A stretch of 11,608 bases of DNA from an uncultured Verrucomicrobiota bacterium (GTDB lineage Bacteria; Verrucomicrobiota; Kiritimatiellia; RFP12; UBA3636): contig CAMOEO010000061.1 of NCBI GenBank assembly GCA_946612175.1, positions 1-11,608 on the forward strand, written 5' to 3'. The position numbers and the translations under genes are program-made. The notes under the pieces are model-generated. The model saw nothing but the letters and a program-made list of their open reading frames with translations. It was not told the DNA's origin and searched no databases. Shown here one piece after another: positions 1 through 7,179 of this stretch (position 1 is the first letter of the stretch; every line of letters starts with the position of its first letter).

Positions 1-1
1 C

Positions 2-73
2 GAATTCGCCGCCGCTCTTCATCGCGCCGATCGCGGCGCCGACGAAGTTGATCAGAATCAGCGACAGAGGACG
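2..73 (-). pseudogene. Out-of-frame remnant of the ABC permease C-terminal half
   Basis: Read on the minus strand in a frame different from the ORF that stops at 58-60, this stretch encodes RPLSLILINFVGA (73 to 35), followed by A-I-G-A-M-K-S-G-G-E-F to the window edge. That pattern is what follows the EAA loop in MalF/UgpA-type permeases: a Pro-Leu turn, then a hydrophobic helix with an NFVGA-like stretch. The upstream ORF ends inside the first transmembrane segment's trailing region (GLDNFATV), so the middle of the permease (later helices and the EAA loop) is absent and the frame changes at the join. Family resemblance is from memory of permease sequences. The rest of the permease, if it exists, lies left of the window. 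Confidence 0.5.
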
Positions 74-1398
74 GTGGCGAAGTTGTCGAGCCCGACCCAC
101 TGCGAGTAGCCGCGGACGTTGTAGTCCTGGAACGCCATCGCCGTGCCGCGCGCAAGCGGCCAGTAGGACCAGACCGCGAGCGAGAGCAGCGCGGGCAGCA
201 GCAGCAGGTAGGCCGCGCCGCGCCCGGAGTCGCTGCGGCGCGAGCCGCCCGCCGGGTCGCGCGGGACCGCGGCGGCGAAGGTGCGCATCACGCGGCGGAA
301 GACAAAGAAGAACGCGAGCGCCATGCCGACGACGACGACCGCCGCGACGCGGCGGCGGAAGCGCATCTTCTCCGGCGGGACGCGCCCGATCATCTTCTCG
401 TCGGCGAGCGCGACGCGCTCGCGCAGGATCGCGCCGATGCGCTCGCGCGCGGCGGGGAGGTCGCCGCGGCGGATGGCGTCGCGCACGGCGGCGTCGTTGC
501 GCGCCTGGTCGATGGCGCGGGACATGTAGGTGTAGACGAGCTGGCAGTTGCGGCCGTAGGGCTCGGGGACGCCGTTCTCGCGCGCGACGGCGGCGGCCTC
601 GTCCCAGCCCTCGGGGCAGGCGAAGGCCTCAGGGTCGAAGCCCGCCTCGCGCAGCGCGGAGGGCGGGACGAAGCGGCCGAGGCCGTTCTCGACGTAGGTG
701 CGCGTCCGGATCTTGCGCGCCTCGCGCCCGCCCATGAACCACGCCCACTCCCACGCGAGCTCCGGCACGCGCGGGTCGCGGTCGCCGCTGCCGGCGTAGA
801 CGCCGAGCATGCCGCAGTTGTACTCGCTGCCGCGGCGGCCGGACGGGCCGCGGGGCACCGGGCCGAAGCCGATCAGGTTCGGGTCGATCTGCTGGAAGGT
901 GTCCTGGTCGAGGTAGGAGAACCACATCGCGGAGCGCGGGCCGGTCCGGAGCAGGTCGAGGTACTCGGGGTTGGAGAGCATGTGCGCCTCGCGCGTGGCC
1001 TCCGGCGCGAGGCCGTCCTCCCGCTCGAGCCAGGCGTCGAGCGGCATCAGGAAGCGGTTGCGGACGTAGGTGTCGGACTGGCGGAAGTTCACGTACATCG
1101 CGTCCGGCGCGACGTCGCCCGCGATCTGCATGAGCGGTGTGGTGTCCATCCCGCGGCCGCCGGGCAGGACGAGCCCGCCGGACGGTTCGAGCCGCGCCTC
1201 CGGATGGAGCGCGCGGAACGCCTCCGCGACGCGGACGGAGCACTCGCCCTCGACGCCCTGCGGCTCGCCGCTGGGGACGCCCCACGAGCGCACGACGGGT
1301 GGGCCCTCCGCGCCGGAAGCGGACGACAGGATCGCGGTCGCGGCCAGCAGGGCGAGGGTAGGGCGGAGGTTCGGAAGCGTCTTCGTGCAGGTCTTCAC
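58..1398 (-). CDS. Solute-binding protein fused to ABC sugar-type permease, apparently degraded
   Basis: The 446-residue product begins at a GTG (an in-frame TAG lies just upstream and no early ATG exists). Residues 1-30 form a signal peptide ending ASGA. Residues about 35-125 look like the N-lobe of an extracellular solute-binding protein (WGVPSGE, FRALHPEARLEPSG, GDVAPDAMYVNFRQ, FLMPLDAWL). Residues about 155-300 look like the C-terminal part of the same domain (AMWFSYLDQD, IGFGPVPRGP, GMLGVYAGS). Only about 30 residues separate these parts, whereas family members have a long central region, so an in-frame internal loss is inferred. A linker with a membrane helix at about 351-371 leads to a permease first helix at 395-416 and WVGLDNFATV, after which the ORF stops while permease-like sequence resumes in another frame. 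Intact relatives would import a sugar-like solute with an ATPase encoded elsewhere. As read here it should not work as a transporter. It diverges from the hybrid kinase on the other strand. Confidence 0.65.
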   Translation of the reverse strand: MKTCTKTLPNLRPTLALLAATAILSSASGAEGPPVVRSWGVPSGEPQGVEGECSVRVAEAFRALHPEARLEPSGGLVLPGGRGMDTTPLMQIAGDVAPDAMYVNFRQSDTYVRNRFLMPLDAWLEREDGLAPEATREAHMLSNPEYLDLLRTGPRSAMWFSYLDQDTFQQIDPNLIGFGPVPRGPSGRRGSEYNCGMLGVYAGSGDRDPRVPELAWEWAWFMGGREARKIRTRTYVENGLGRFVPPSALREAGFDPEAFACPEGWDEAAAVARENGVPEPYGRNCQLVYTYMSRAIDQARNDAAVRDAIRRGDLPAARERIGAILRERVALADEKMIGRVPPEKMRFRRRVAAVVVVGMALAFFFVFRRVMRTFAAAVPRDPAGGSRRSDSGRGAAYLLLLPALLSLAVWSYWPLARGTAMAFQDYNVRGYSQWVGLDNFATVLCR

Positions 1399-1466
1399 AG
1401 GGAGGAGAGACTACCATGTTCCGCTCCTCCGCGCAACGCGTCCCGCGCGGTGCGGCGAACGGACGG

Positions 1467-1495
1467 TGGACTTTTCGCCCTCGCTCTGCTAGAAT
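1467..1495 (+). promoter_or_regulatory. Probable sigma-70 promoter of the hybrid kinase gene
   Basis: TGGACT at 1467-1472 and TAGAAT at 1490-1495 are separated by 17 bp, and a TG sits one base before the -10 (TGC-TAGAAT), giving an extended -10. Transcription would start near 1502, leaving a leader of about 60 nt before the ATG at 1562. That leader contains a short GC hairpin (GCCCC 1523-1527 with GGGGC 1534-1538). No strong Shine-Dalgarno site is visible before the ATG. Confidence 0.5.
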
Positions 1496-1561
1496 GGATG
1501 CATCTCGCCCGCCTTTCGCATCGCCCCGTCGCGGGGGCTTCGCACGAGCCACGGATCGAAC

Positions 1562-4498
1562 ATGACAAGCAGCCTCCATCGGAGATGGTCCGTTCGCCGG
1601 TTTCATCCGGCGGCCTCGCTGTTCTGCACGGCGATGCTTCTCCTGTTGCCGAAACCGCTCTTCGCGGAGGGAAGGGACGGCCGTAAGGTCGTCCGGGTCG
1701 CCTATCAGGAATTCAACCGGCAGATGATGGTGGACGAGCGGAACCAGCCCGTGTCCGGGTATGCGTACGACTGGATCCAGACGATCGGCATGTATGCGGG
1801 ATGGAACGTGGAGTACGTTCCCTGCAACAGCTTCGCCGACAGCGTGAGGATGCTGCTCGCGGGGGAGGTCGACCTCGCCTACGAGATCAGCTTCACCGAG
1901 GAGCGGGCGAAGTCGTTCCTGTTCCCGAACGAGCCGATGGGGTACGAATACTACTACCTGTACTCTTCGGCGGAGAACGACTCGATCGTCCCCGACGACC
2001 TCGCGTCGATCGACGGCAGGACCGTCGGCGTCACGAGCGGGACGATGCTTTCCGACCTCCTGGAGGAGTGGTGCCGGAGGAAGAAGATCGATGTCAGCAT
2101 CGTCGAATACGAGTCGATCCCCCGGAAGGAGGCCGACCTGCTTGCCGGGAAGATCGACCTGGACCTGGAGCTGAGCATGCTGGTCAGGAGCGATCTCTCG
2201 GCCGTCGAGAAGGTCGGCTCGTCCGCCTACTACCTCGTCGCGAACCGAAACCGCCAGGATCTGGTCGACGACATCAACTCCGCGATGGACATGGTCCTGA
2301 ACAACGATCCGTTCCATTTCCTGCGGCTTCAGGAACGGTACTTTTCCGACACCGTGGTGAGCCGGAACCTCACGATGGAGGAGAAGAAGTGGGTCGAGGG
2401 CCACGGGACGCTGCGGATCGGCTACTTCAACGACTACCTCCCGTTCACCGGAAGGGATCGCGAAGACCGGCCCGTCGGCGCCTGCATCGACGCCGTCGGG
2501 AGGATCCTCCGGCTGCTGAGGCTCGACGGGGAGCTGGCGATCGAGTGGGTCTGCTTCGACGACCAGGACGAAGGGTTCCGGGCGGTCGAATCCGGGAAGA
2601 TCGACCTCATGCTCCCCGCCTACATCAGCGGTTCGATCAAGAAGAAGTACCGCGTCATCGGGAGCAGGGACTTCGCGAGCGTCGAAAGCTATCTCGCCTG
2701 CCTGGGGGACTACTCCGACGGAAAGGAGAGGCGCCTCGCCGTCAACCGGCACAACATCATGCAGTACCACTACTGCCGCGACCAGTACCCGGATTCGGAG
2801 ATCGTGCTCTTCGACGGCATCCACGGGTGCCTCGACGGGGTCCTGCACGGCAAGGCGGACGGGACGTTCCTGAACGGCTTCCGGTCCGACGCCCTCCTGA
2901 AACCCGCGAAGTACCATGCGATGCGGACGGTCCGGGCGCCGAAGGACTTCACCCTCCACATGGCCTTCGCGGAGGACGACATCGGGCTCATGCTCCTGAT
3001 GAACCGGGGGCTGGCGCTGCTTCCGCCGGATTTCATCGACAAGGCGTCGTACCCCTACCTGGAGCCGATCTACACGCCCACTCCGCTGGATTTCATCCAG
3101 GACCACATCCTGCCCGTCATCGTGCTGGTCTCGGTCCTGGTCGCCCTCTGCGTGGCCCTGGTCGGATACCGCATCAGCAACCGGAAGCTGTCGGTGATCA
3201 ACCGGTCGCTGATGGCGTCGACCGAAACCATCGACCGGCAGCGGCGGCAGGAGTCCGAACTCCGGCGGCAGCTCGAGAAACGGCAGGGCGAGCTCAAGGT
3301 CGCCCTGGAGATGGCCCAGTCCGCCAATCGCGCCAAGACGGCGTTCCTGAGCAACATGTCCCATGACATCCGCACGCCGATGAACGCGATCGTCGGCTGC
3401 GCCGAACTGGCGGAGAGCGACATCGCCGACACGGAGCGCGTGCGGGAGTGCCTGGCGACGATCGATCGCTCCTCGGAGCACCTCCTCTCGCTGATCAACG
3501 ACATTCTGGACATGAGCCGCATCGAATCCGGCAGGATGACGATGAACGAGAACGAGGAGTCCCTGGCGGACATCCTCCAGGTGCTGCACGACGTCGTCCA
3601 GCCCGAGGTCCAGTCCCGGCGGCACCATTTCTCCATCGACGCCGTCGACATCCGCGACGACCGCATCCTCTGCGACAAGCTGCGGCTCAACCAGATTCTG
3701 CTCAACCTGCTCTCCAACGCCATCAAGTACACGCGGCCGGGCGGGACGATTTCGCTGCGCGCCGTCCAGAAGCCGACGTCCAGGTCCGGCTACGCCACCT
3801 TCGAATTCCGGTGCAGGGACAACGGAATCGGCATGGACGAGGCGTTCGTCCGGACGATCTTCGAGCCGTTCGCGAGGGAAGAGAACTCCACGGTTTCCGG
3901 CATTTCCGGAAGCGGTCTCGGCATGGCGATCGTCAAGAACCTCGTGGACATGATGGGCGGCCGGATCGACGTCCGGTCGAAGAAGGGGGAGGGGGCCGAA
4001 ATCGCCGTCACCGTGGATTTCAAGGTCGCGGCGGCGGCGGCCGGCGCGGGAACGGCGCCTCCGAAGTCCCGCGAAGCGTCCGCCGCCGGAGAGGCGGCTG
4101 GGAAGGCGAGTCCCTATTCCCTCAAGGGAAGGCGGATCCTGCTCGCGGACGACAACGAGATCAATGTCCGGGTCGGCGAGCTGCAGTTCCGGAAGCAGGG
4201 GATGGTCGTCGACACCGCTCGGAACGGACAGGAGGCCGTGGAGACGATCCGCAGTCACGGCGCGGACGCCTACGACTTCGTTCTGATGGACGTTCAGATG
4301 CCGGTGCTGGACGGATACGCGGCCACGGAACAGATCCGAAAGCTTCCCGGCGGCGACAAGCTGGTCATCCTCGCGTATTCGGCCAACGCCTTCGAGGAGG
4401 ACCGGGAAAAGTCCCTGAAGGCCGGCATGAACGGGCACATCGCGAAGCCGCTGCGGATCGGCGAACTGATGAAGGAACTGGAGCGGATCGTCGCGTGA
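1562..4498 (+). CDS. Hybrid sensor histidine kinase with two periplasmic SBP_bac_3 domains (BvgS/EvgS-like)
   Basis: This 978-residue protein starts with a signal sequence (hydrophobic core about 18-32, LFA-EG cleavage near 35). Two tandem Venus-flytrap domains follow, about 43-263 and 283-497; the second opens with the typical LTMEEKKWVEGHGTLRIGYF. One membrane helix spans about 515-536, then a coiled-coil-like Arg/Gln/Glu-rich stretch (about 555-590). The kinase core has the H box SHDIRTPMN (phospho-His 601), N box with Asn719, G1 DNGIGM 753-758, F box FEPF 767-770 and G2 GSGLGM 783-788. An Ala-rich linker leads to a receiver domain (DD 863-864, phospho-Asp 910 in MDVQMP, Ser940, Lys962). 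There is no Hpt domain and no separate response regulator nearby, so phosphate must leave to a partner elsewhere. Ligands of this sensor class are often amino acids or other small molecules; the ligand here is unknown. Arg codon AGG is used many times, unlike neighbouring genes. It is divergent from the solute-binding/permease gene. Confidence 0.92.
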   Translation: MTSSLHRRWSVRRFHPAASLFCTAMLLLLPKPLFAEGRDGRKVVRVAYQEFNRQMMVDERNQPVSGYAYDWIQTIGMYAGWNVEYVPCNSFADSVRMLLAGEVDLAYEISFTEERAKSFLFPNEPMGYEYYYLYSSAENDSIVPDDLASIDGRTVGVTSGTMLSDLLEEWCRRKKIDVSIVEYESIPRKEADLLAGKIDLDLELSMLVRSDLSAVEKVGSSAYYLVANRNRQDLVDDINSAMDMVLNNDPFHFLRLQERYFSDTVVSRNLTMEEKKWVEGHGTLRIGYFNDYLPFTGRDREDRPVGACIDAVGRILRLLRLDGELAIEWVCFDDQDEGFRAVESGKIDLMLPAYISGSIKKKYRVIGSRDFASVESYLACLGDYSDGKERRLAVNRHNIMQYHYCRDQYPDSEIVLFDGIHGCLDGVLHGKADGTFLNGFRSDALLKPAKYHAMRTVRAPKDFTLHMAFAEDDIGLMLLMNRGLALLPPDFIDKASYPYLEPIYTPTPLDFIQDHILPVIVLVSVLVALCVALVGYRISNRKLSVINRSLMASTETIDRQRRQESELRRQLEKRQGELKVALEMAQSANRAKTAFLSNMSHDIRTPMNAIVGCAELAESDIADTERVRECLATIDRSSEHLLSLINDILDMSRIESGRMTMNENEESLADILQVLHDVVQPEVQSRRHHFSIDAVDIRDDRILCDKLRLNQILLNLLSNAIKYTRPGGTISLRAVQKPTSRSGYATFEFRCRDNGIGMDEAFVRTIFEPFAREENSTVSGISGSGLGMAIVKNLVDMMGGRIDVRSKKGEGAEIAVTVDFKVAAAAAGAGTAPPKSREASAAGEAAGKASPYSLKGRRILLADDNEINVRVGELQFRKQGMVVDTARNGQEAVETIRSHGADAYDFVLMDVQMPVLDGYAATEQIRKLPGGDKLVILAYSANAFEEDREKSLKAGMNGHIAKPLRIGELMKELERIVA

Positions 4499-4542
4499 TC
4501 CCGCCCCCGCCGCGAACGCCGTTTCCGGCGCGCGCGGAGCGG

Positions 4543-4572
4543 TTGCGCGAGGAGCGGGCGGTGTGATAGAAT
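4543..4572 (+). promoter_or_regulatory. Probable extended -10 promoter of the GYF/DUF2752 unit
   Basis: TTGCGC at 4543-4548 and TAGAAT at 4567-4572 are separated by 18 bp, with TGA directly before the -10 (extended -10). This is the same TGn-TAGAAT form seen ahead of the kinase gene. The predicted start near 4579 leaves a leader of about 16 nt that carries a good Shine-Dalgarno site, AGAGGA at 4581-4586, 8 nt before the ATG. The gap after the kinase stop also holds a small hairpin (CGCCG 4517-4521 with CGGCG 4526-4530) without a T tract, so no convincing terminator. Confidence 0.55.
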
Positions 4573-4594
4573 CCAAGGCCAGAGGAATCCCCGC

Positions 4595-5149
4595 ATGAAC
4601 TGGTTCTACTCCGAAAACGGCGCCCAGAAGGGCCCTGTCGACGACGCGACGTTCCGCGCGCTCGTCTCGAACGGCACGATCCACCCCGACACGCTCGTCT
4701 GGCGCGAGGGAATGACGGACTGGAGCCCCCTGTCGGCCGCGGCGCCGGAGCTTGCGCCGGCCGGCGCCCCGCCCCCGCGCTCCGCCGGCGCTCCGCCTCC
4801 GCTCTCCACCGGCGCCGCGCCGGCCGTTCCGGCCGCGGCGGGCGCCCCGATTCCGGAGGGGACGGTCCCGAACCACCTCGTCGGCGCGATCCTCTCGACC
4901 CTTTGCTCCTCCGTCTGCTGCTGCCTGCCCGGCATCCCGGCGATCGTGTACGCCGCGCAGGTGAACGGCCGGCTCGCCGCGGGCGACCTGGAGGGCGCCC
5001 GCAGGGCCTCCTCCAACGCGAACGTCTGGATGTGGATCGCCTTCGGGATCGGCATCGCCGTCTGGGCGGTGAACATCGCCTCGGTGCTCCTCTCGCTGCC
5101 GCAGATCGTCCAGGCGGCGGAGGAGGCCCGGGCCGCCGCGGGCGGCTAG
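4595..5149 (+). CDS. GYF_2 (DUF4339) and CD225/dispanin-type membrane protein
   Basis: The 184-residue product starts with a GYF_2 domain, about 1-50: MNWFYSENGAQKGPV, then TLVWREGMTDWSPL, the usual W-Y...G...GP...W..GM..W pattern. Residues 51-90 form a Pro/Ala linker with repeated GAPPP-like units. The C-terminal half matches the CD225/dispanin arrangement: helix about 94-121 containing CCCLPGIPAIVYA, a polar loop with G-D-x-E-x-A (130-135) and SSNAN, and a second helix about 143-167. GYF_2 domains are thought to bind proline-rich peptides. Dispanin-like domains sit in membranes as paired helices. The biochemical role in bacteria is unknown. The start is supported by AGAGGA 8 nt upstream and an extended -10 promoter. 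The DUF2752 gene follows after 17 bp, so the pair is likely one transcript. Confidence 0.85.
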   Translation: MNWFYSENGAQKGPVDDATFRALVSNGTIHPDTLVWREGMTDWSPLSAAAPELAPAGAPPPRSAGAPPPLSTGAAPAVPAAAGAPIPEGTVPNHLVGAILSTLCSSVCCCLPGIPAIVYAAQVNGRLAAGDLEGARRASSNANVWMWIAFGIGIAVWAVNIASVLLSLPQIVQAAEEARAAAGG

Positions 5150-5166
5150 CCGGGAGGGCTCCGCCG

Positions 5167-5559
5167 ATGTCCCGCTTCGCCGCGCTCGCCCGGCGGCTGC
5201 AGGTGCCCGACACGCCCGCGTGGCGCGCCGCGACGCTGTTCGTCGCTGTGCTCGTTCCGGTCGGGCTCGCGGCGGCGTACGCGCTCGATCCGGTCGCGAC
5301 GGAGGGCTTCCCCCGCTGCCCGGTGCGGGCGCTGACGGGGCTGCAGTGCCCGGGCTGCGGGACGGCGCGCGCCCTGCACGCGGCGATGCACGGCCGGTTC
5401 GCGGAGGCGCTGCGCTACAACGCGGCGCTGCCGTTCGGGCTGGCGTTCCTGGCCGCGCTCGTCGCGTGGCCCCGGCTGGCGATGGGCCGCCGCGTGCCCG
5501 CGGCGGCGGGCGCGGCCCTTGCGGCATGGTTCCTGGCGCGGAACCTGCTCGGCGTCTAG
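5167..5559 (+). CDS. DUF2752 family small membrane protein
   Basis: The 130-residue protein carries the DUF2752 signature: CPVRALTGLQ (51-60), then CPGCGTARALHAAMHG (61-76), i.e. CPxCGxxRA with a downstream His-Gly. Hydrophobic segments lie at about 21-40, 88-103 and 110-128, so it should be an integral membrane protein of three helices with the Cys motif at a membrane face. Its function is unknown; the paired Cys could bind metal or form disulfides, which is speculation. The ATG at 5167 was chosen because it begins where family similarity begins and has GGGAGG about 9 nt upstream; the reading frame is open further upstream but overlaps the GYF gene. The gene lies 17 bp after the GYF/CD225 gene, and these families often occur together in bacterial genomes. 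It ends 7 bp from the end of hisS on the other strand. Confidence 0.85.
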   Translation: MSRFAALARRLQVPDTPAWRAATLFVAVLVPVGLAAAYALDPVATEGFPRCPVRALTGLQCPGCGTARALHAAMHGRFAEALRYNAALPFGLAFLAALVAWPRLAMGRRVPAAAGAALAAWFLARNLLGV

Positions 5560-5570
5560 CGCGGAGCTAG
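5556..5570. repeat. Inverted repeat covering both convergent stop codons
   Basis: CTAGC (5556-5560), GCGGA, GCTAG (5566-5570) is a perfect 5-bp inverted repeat with a 5-nt loop. It contains the TAG stop of the DUF2752 gene and, on the other strand, the TAG stop of hisS. There is no T tract, so it is at best a weak two-way transcript end; no other terminator is visible between the convergent genes. Confidence 0.35.
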
Positions 5571-6817
5571 GGGAGGGGGACGGGGGTCTCCTCGCGCGTG
5601 GCGAGGTCCTTCATGCGGGCGGTGCCGGCGGCGACGTCGTCCGGGCCGAGGTAGACGGCGTGGGTGGCGCGCTCGGCGGCGTGGGCGAAGAACGCCTTGG
5701 CCTTCTGCGCGCGGAGGCGCAGGTCCACGGCGCGGCCCTGCGCGCGAAGCGCCGCGGCGAGGCGCGTCGCGGCGGCGCGCTGCTCCGGCTGCATGTAGCC
5801 GACGGACACGAGGTCCGGGCGCGCGGCGGGGTCCGCGAGTCCGAGGGACCTCAGGAGCTCGCCGACGACGACGTCGCCGAAGCCGAGGCCGACGGCGGGC
5901 GTGGGCCTGCCGCCGATCGTCGTGAGGAGGTTGTCGTAGCGGCCGCCGCCGAAGATGGCGCGGAACTCGCCCTTCGTGTCGAACGCCTCGAAGACGATGC
6001 CGGTGTAGTAGGAGAGGCCGCGGACGACGGAGATGTCGAAGACGACCTGGTCGCGGACGCCGTGCAGCCCGAGCAGGTCGAAGAGCTCCCGGATGCGCGC
6101 GATCGCGGGCGAGTCCGCGCCGGCGATGGCGGCGGCCTCGTCGAGCGACGCGATGTCCATGAGGTCGAACGCCTTGCGGCAGGCCTCGTCGTCGAGCCCC
6201 TCTCCCCTCATGATGTCCTCGATCTCCTCGCGCGGGATCTTGCCCTTCTTGTCGAGGGCGAGGAACGCGCCGGCGTGGAAGCGCTCGTCGATGCCGAGCT
6301 TCGCCAGCAGCTCCGAGAGCAGCGCGCGGGAGGAGAGGCGGACGCGGTAGGCGGAGTCCGGGACGCCCATGCGCCGCATGGCGCCGATGGCGGCGGCGAG
6401 CACCTCGGCCTCGCCCGAGACCTCCTCCTCGCCGACGATGTCGAGGTTGAGCTGGTAGTGCTCGCGCTTGCGGCCCTTGGTCATGCGCTCGTAGCGGAAG
6501 CACTGGGCGATGCAGAACCACTTGATCGGGAACTGCAGCGAGCCCTGGCGCGCGGCGACCATGCGCGCGAGGGTGGGCGTCATCTCGGCGCGGAGGGCGA
6601 GGTCGCGCCCGGACTTGTCCTGGAAGGCGTAGACCTGGTTCTCGACCTCCTCGCCGGCCTTGCGCTTGAGCAGGTCGAGCGACTCGACGACGCAGGCGTC
6701 GTAGTGCTCGAACCCGTGCGCGACGGCGGCGGCGCGCCAGGCGTCGAAGATGCGGTTGCGGAGGCGCATGTCCTCCGGGTAGAAGTCGCGCATTCCGCGC
6801 GGGGGGGCGAAATCCAT
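5567..6817 (-). CDS. hisS: Histidine-tRNA ligase (HisRS)
   Basis: The 416-residue class II synthetase charges tRNA-His in the cytoplasm. Visible landmarks are PRGMRDFYPEDM (6-17, start of the catalytic domain), motif 2 region FRYERMTKGRKREHYQLNLDIVG (107-129), the histidine-specific loop with Arg266 followed by GLSYYTGIVFE (267-277), FGGGRYDNL (289-297), and motif 3 AVGLGFGD (308-315). A small anticodon-binding domain follows from about 336. Length is normal for the family. The motif-2 loop (ERMTKGRKREHYQ) and GLSYYTG resemble the plant-chloroplast/deep-bacterial style more than the E. coli style (GRYRQFHQ, LDYYNRTVFE), which is family knowledge from memory. Its ATG lies 2 nt after the stop of the HU-family gene, and AGGA inside that gene can serve as its ribosome site, so the two are probably translationally coupled. 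Confidence 0.95.
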   Translation of the reverse strand: MDFAPPRGMRDFYPEDMRLRNRIFDAWRAAAVAHGFEHYDACVVESLDLLKRKAGEEVENQVYAFQDKSGRDLALRAEMTPTLARMVAARQGSLQFPIKWFCIAQCFRYERMTKGRKREHYQLNLDIVGEEEVSGEAEVLAAAIGAMRRMGVPDSAYRVRLSSRALLSELLAKLGIDERFHAGAFLALDKKGKIPREEIEDIMRGEGLDDEACRKAFDLMDIASLDEAAAIAGADSPAIARIRELFDLLGLHGVRDQVVFDISVVRGLSYYTGIVFEAFDTKGEFRAIFGGGRYDNLLTTIGGRPTPAVGLGFGDVVVGELLRSLGLADPAARPDLVSVGYMQPEQRAAATRLAAALRAQGRAVDLRLRAQKAKAFFAHAAERATHAVYLGPDDVAAGTARMKDLATREETPVPLP

Positions 6818-6819
6818 GT

Positions 6820-7179
6820 CTAGTCGTCCTTTGGCTTGCGGCCGCGGCGGCGCGGCGGCGGGGCGGGGGGCTTCCCGGCGACCTCGTTGCGAAGGTTGCG
6901 GCCGGGGCGGAACCGGACGACGCGGTGGCCGGGGATGCTGTAGGTGTCGCCGGGGCGGTTGGGGTTGCGCCCGACGCGGGGCTTGTGCTCGTTGACGCTG
7001 AAGACGCCGAAGTCGCGGAACTCGCAGTGCCCGCCCGCGACGAGGGCCTTGCAGATCTCGGAGAACACGAGGTTGATGGCGGAGAGCGCGAGCGGCTGGG
7101 TGATGTCCAGCTCCATGCTCATGGTGCGGACGAGCTCTCGCTTCGTCAGAAAGGGGCCGGGAATCGTCTTGCTTTTCAT
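6820..7179 (-). CDS. HU/IHF-family DNA-binding protein with basic tail
   Basis: The 119-residue protein has the HU fold order: helical N-terminal part (LTKRELVRTM, then TQPLALSAINLVFSEICKAL to about 46), the beta turn CEFRDFGVFSV (52-62), and the DNA-wrapping arm with GRNPNRPGD (70-78; Pro73 is the intercalating proline position) and VVRFRPGRNLR (87-97). It ends in a proline hinge and a basic tail, RRRGRKPKDD, resembling an AT-hook-like or histone-like extension; standard HU is about 90 residues. It should bend or bind DNA in the nucleoid; whether it acts as HU, IHF-like or something specialised cannot be told. The ATG at 7179 was chosen because GAGGA lies 10 nt upstream and the homologous region begins just after it; the longer open frame upstream is proline-rich and unrelated. 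It sits 76 bp after proS and 2 nt before hisS. Confidence 0.88.
   Translation of the reverse strand: MKSKTIPGPFLTKRELVRTMSMELDITQPLALSAINLVFSEICKALVAGGHCEFRDFGVFSVNEHKPRVGRNPNRPGDTYSIPGHRVVRFRPGRNLRNEVAGKPPAPPPRRRGRKPKDD

Noticed and set aside
4499..4594. Rho-independent terminator after the kinase gene
   Set aside because: The CGCCG/CGGCG stem is short and no T tract follows.
629..5527. A 4.9-kb open frame on the minus strand across the hybrid kinase and GYF genes
   Set aside because: It is antisense to a clear kinase, its translation is Arg/Pro/Asp/Val-rich low complexity without domains, and very GC-rich DNA opens such frames by chance.
5519..6823. 1.3-kb plus-strand open frame opposite hisS
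   Set aside because: It mirrors hisS codon structure; hisS has all class II motifs, this frame has none.
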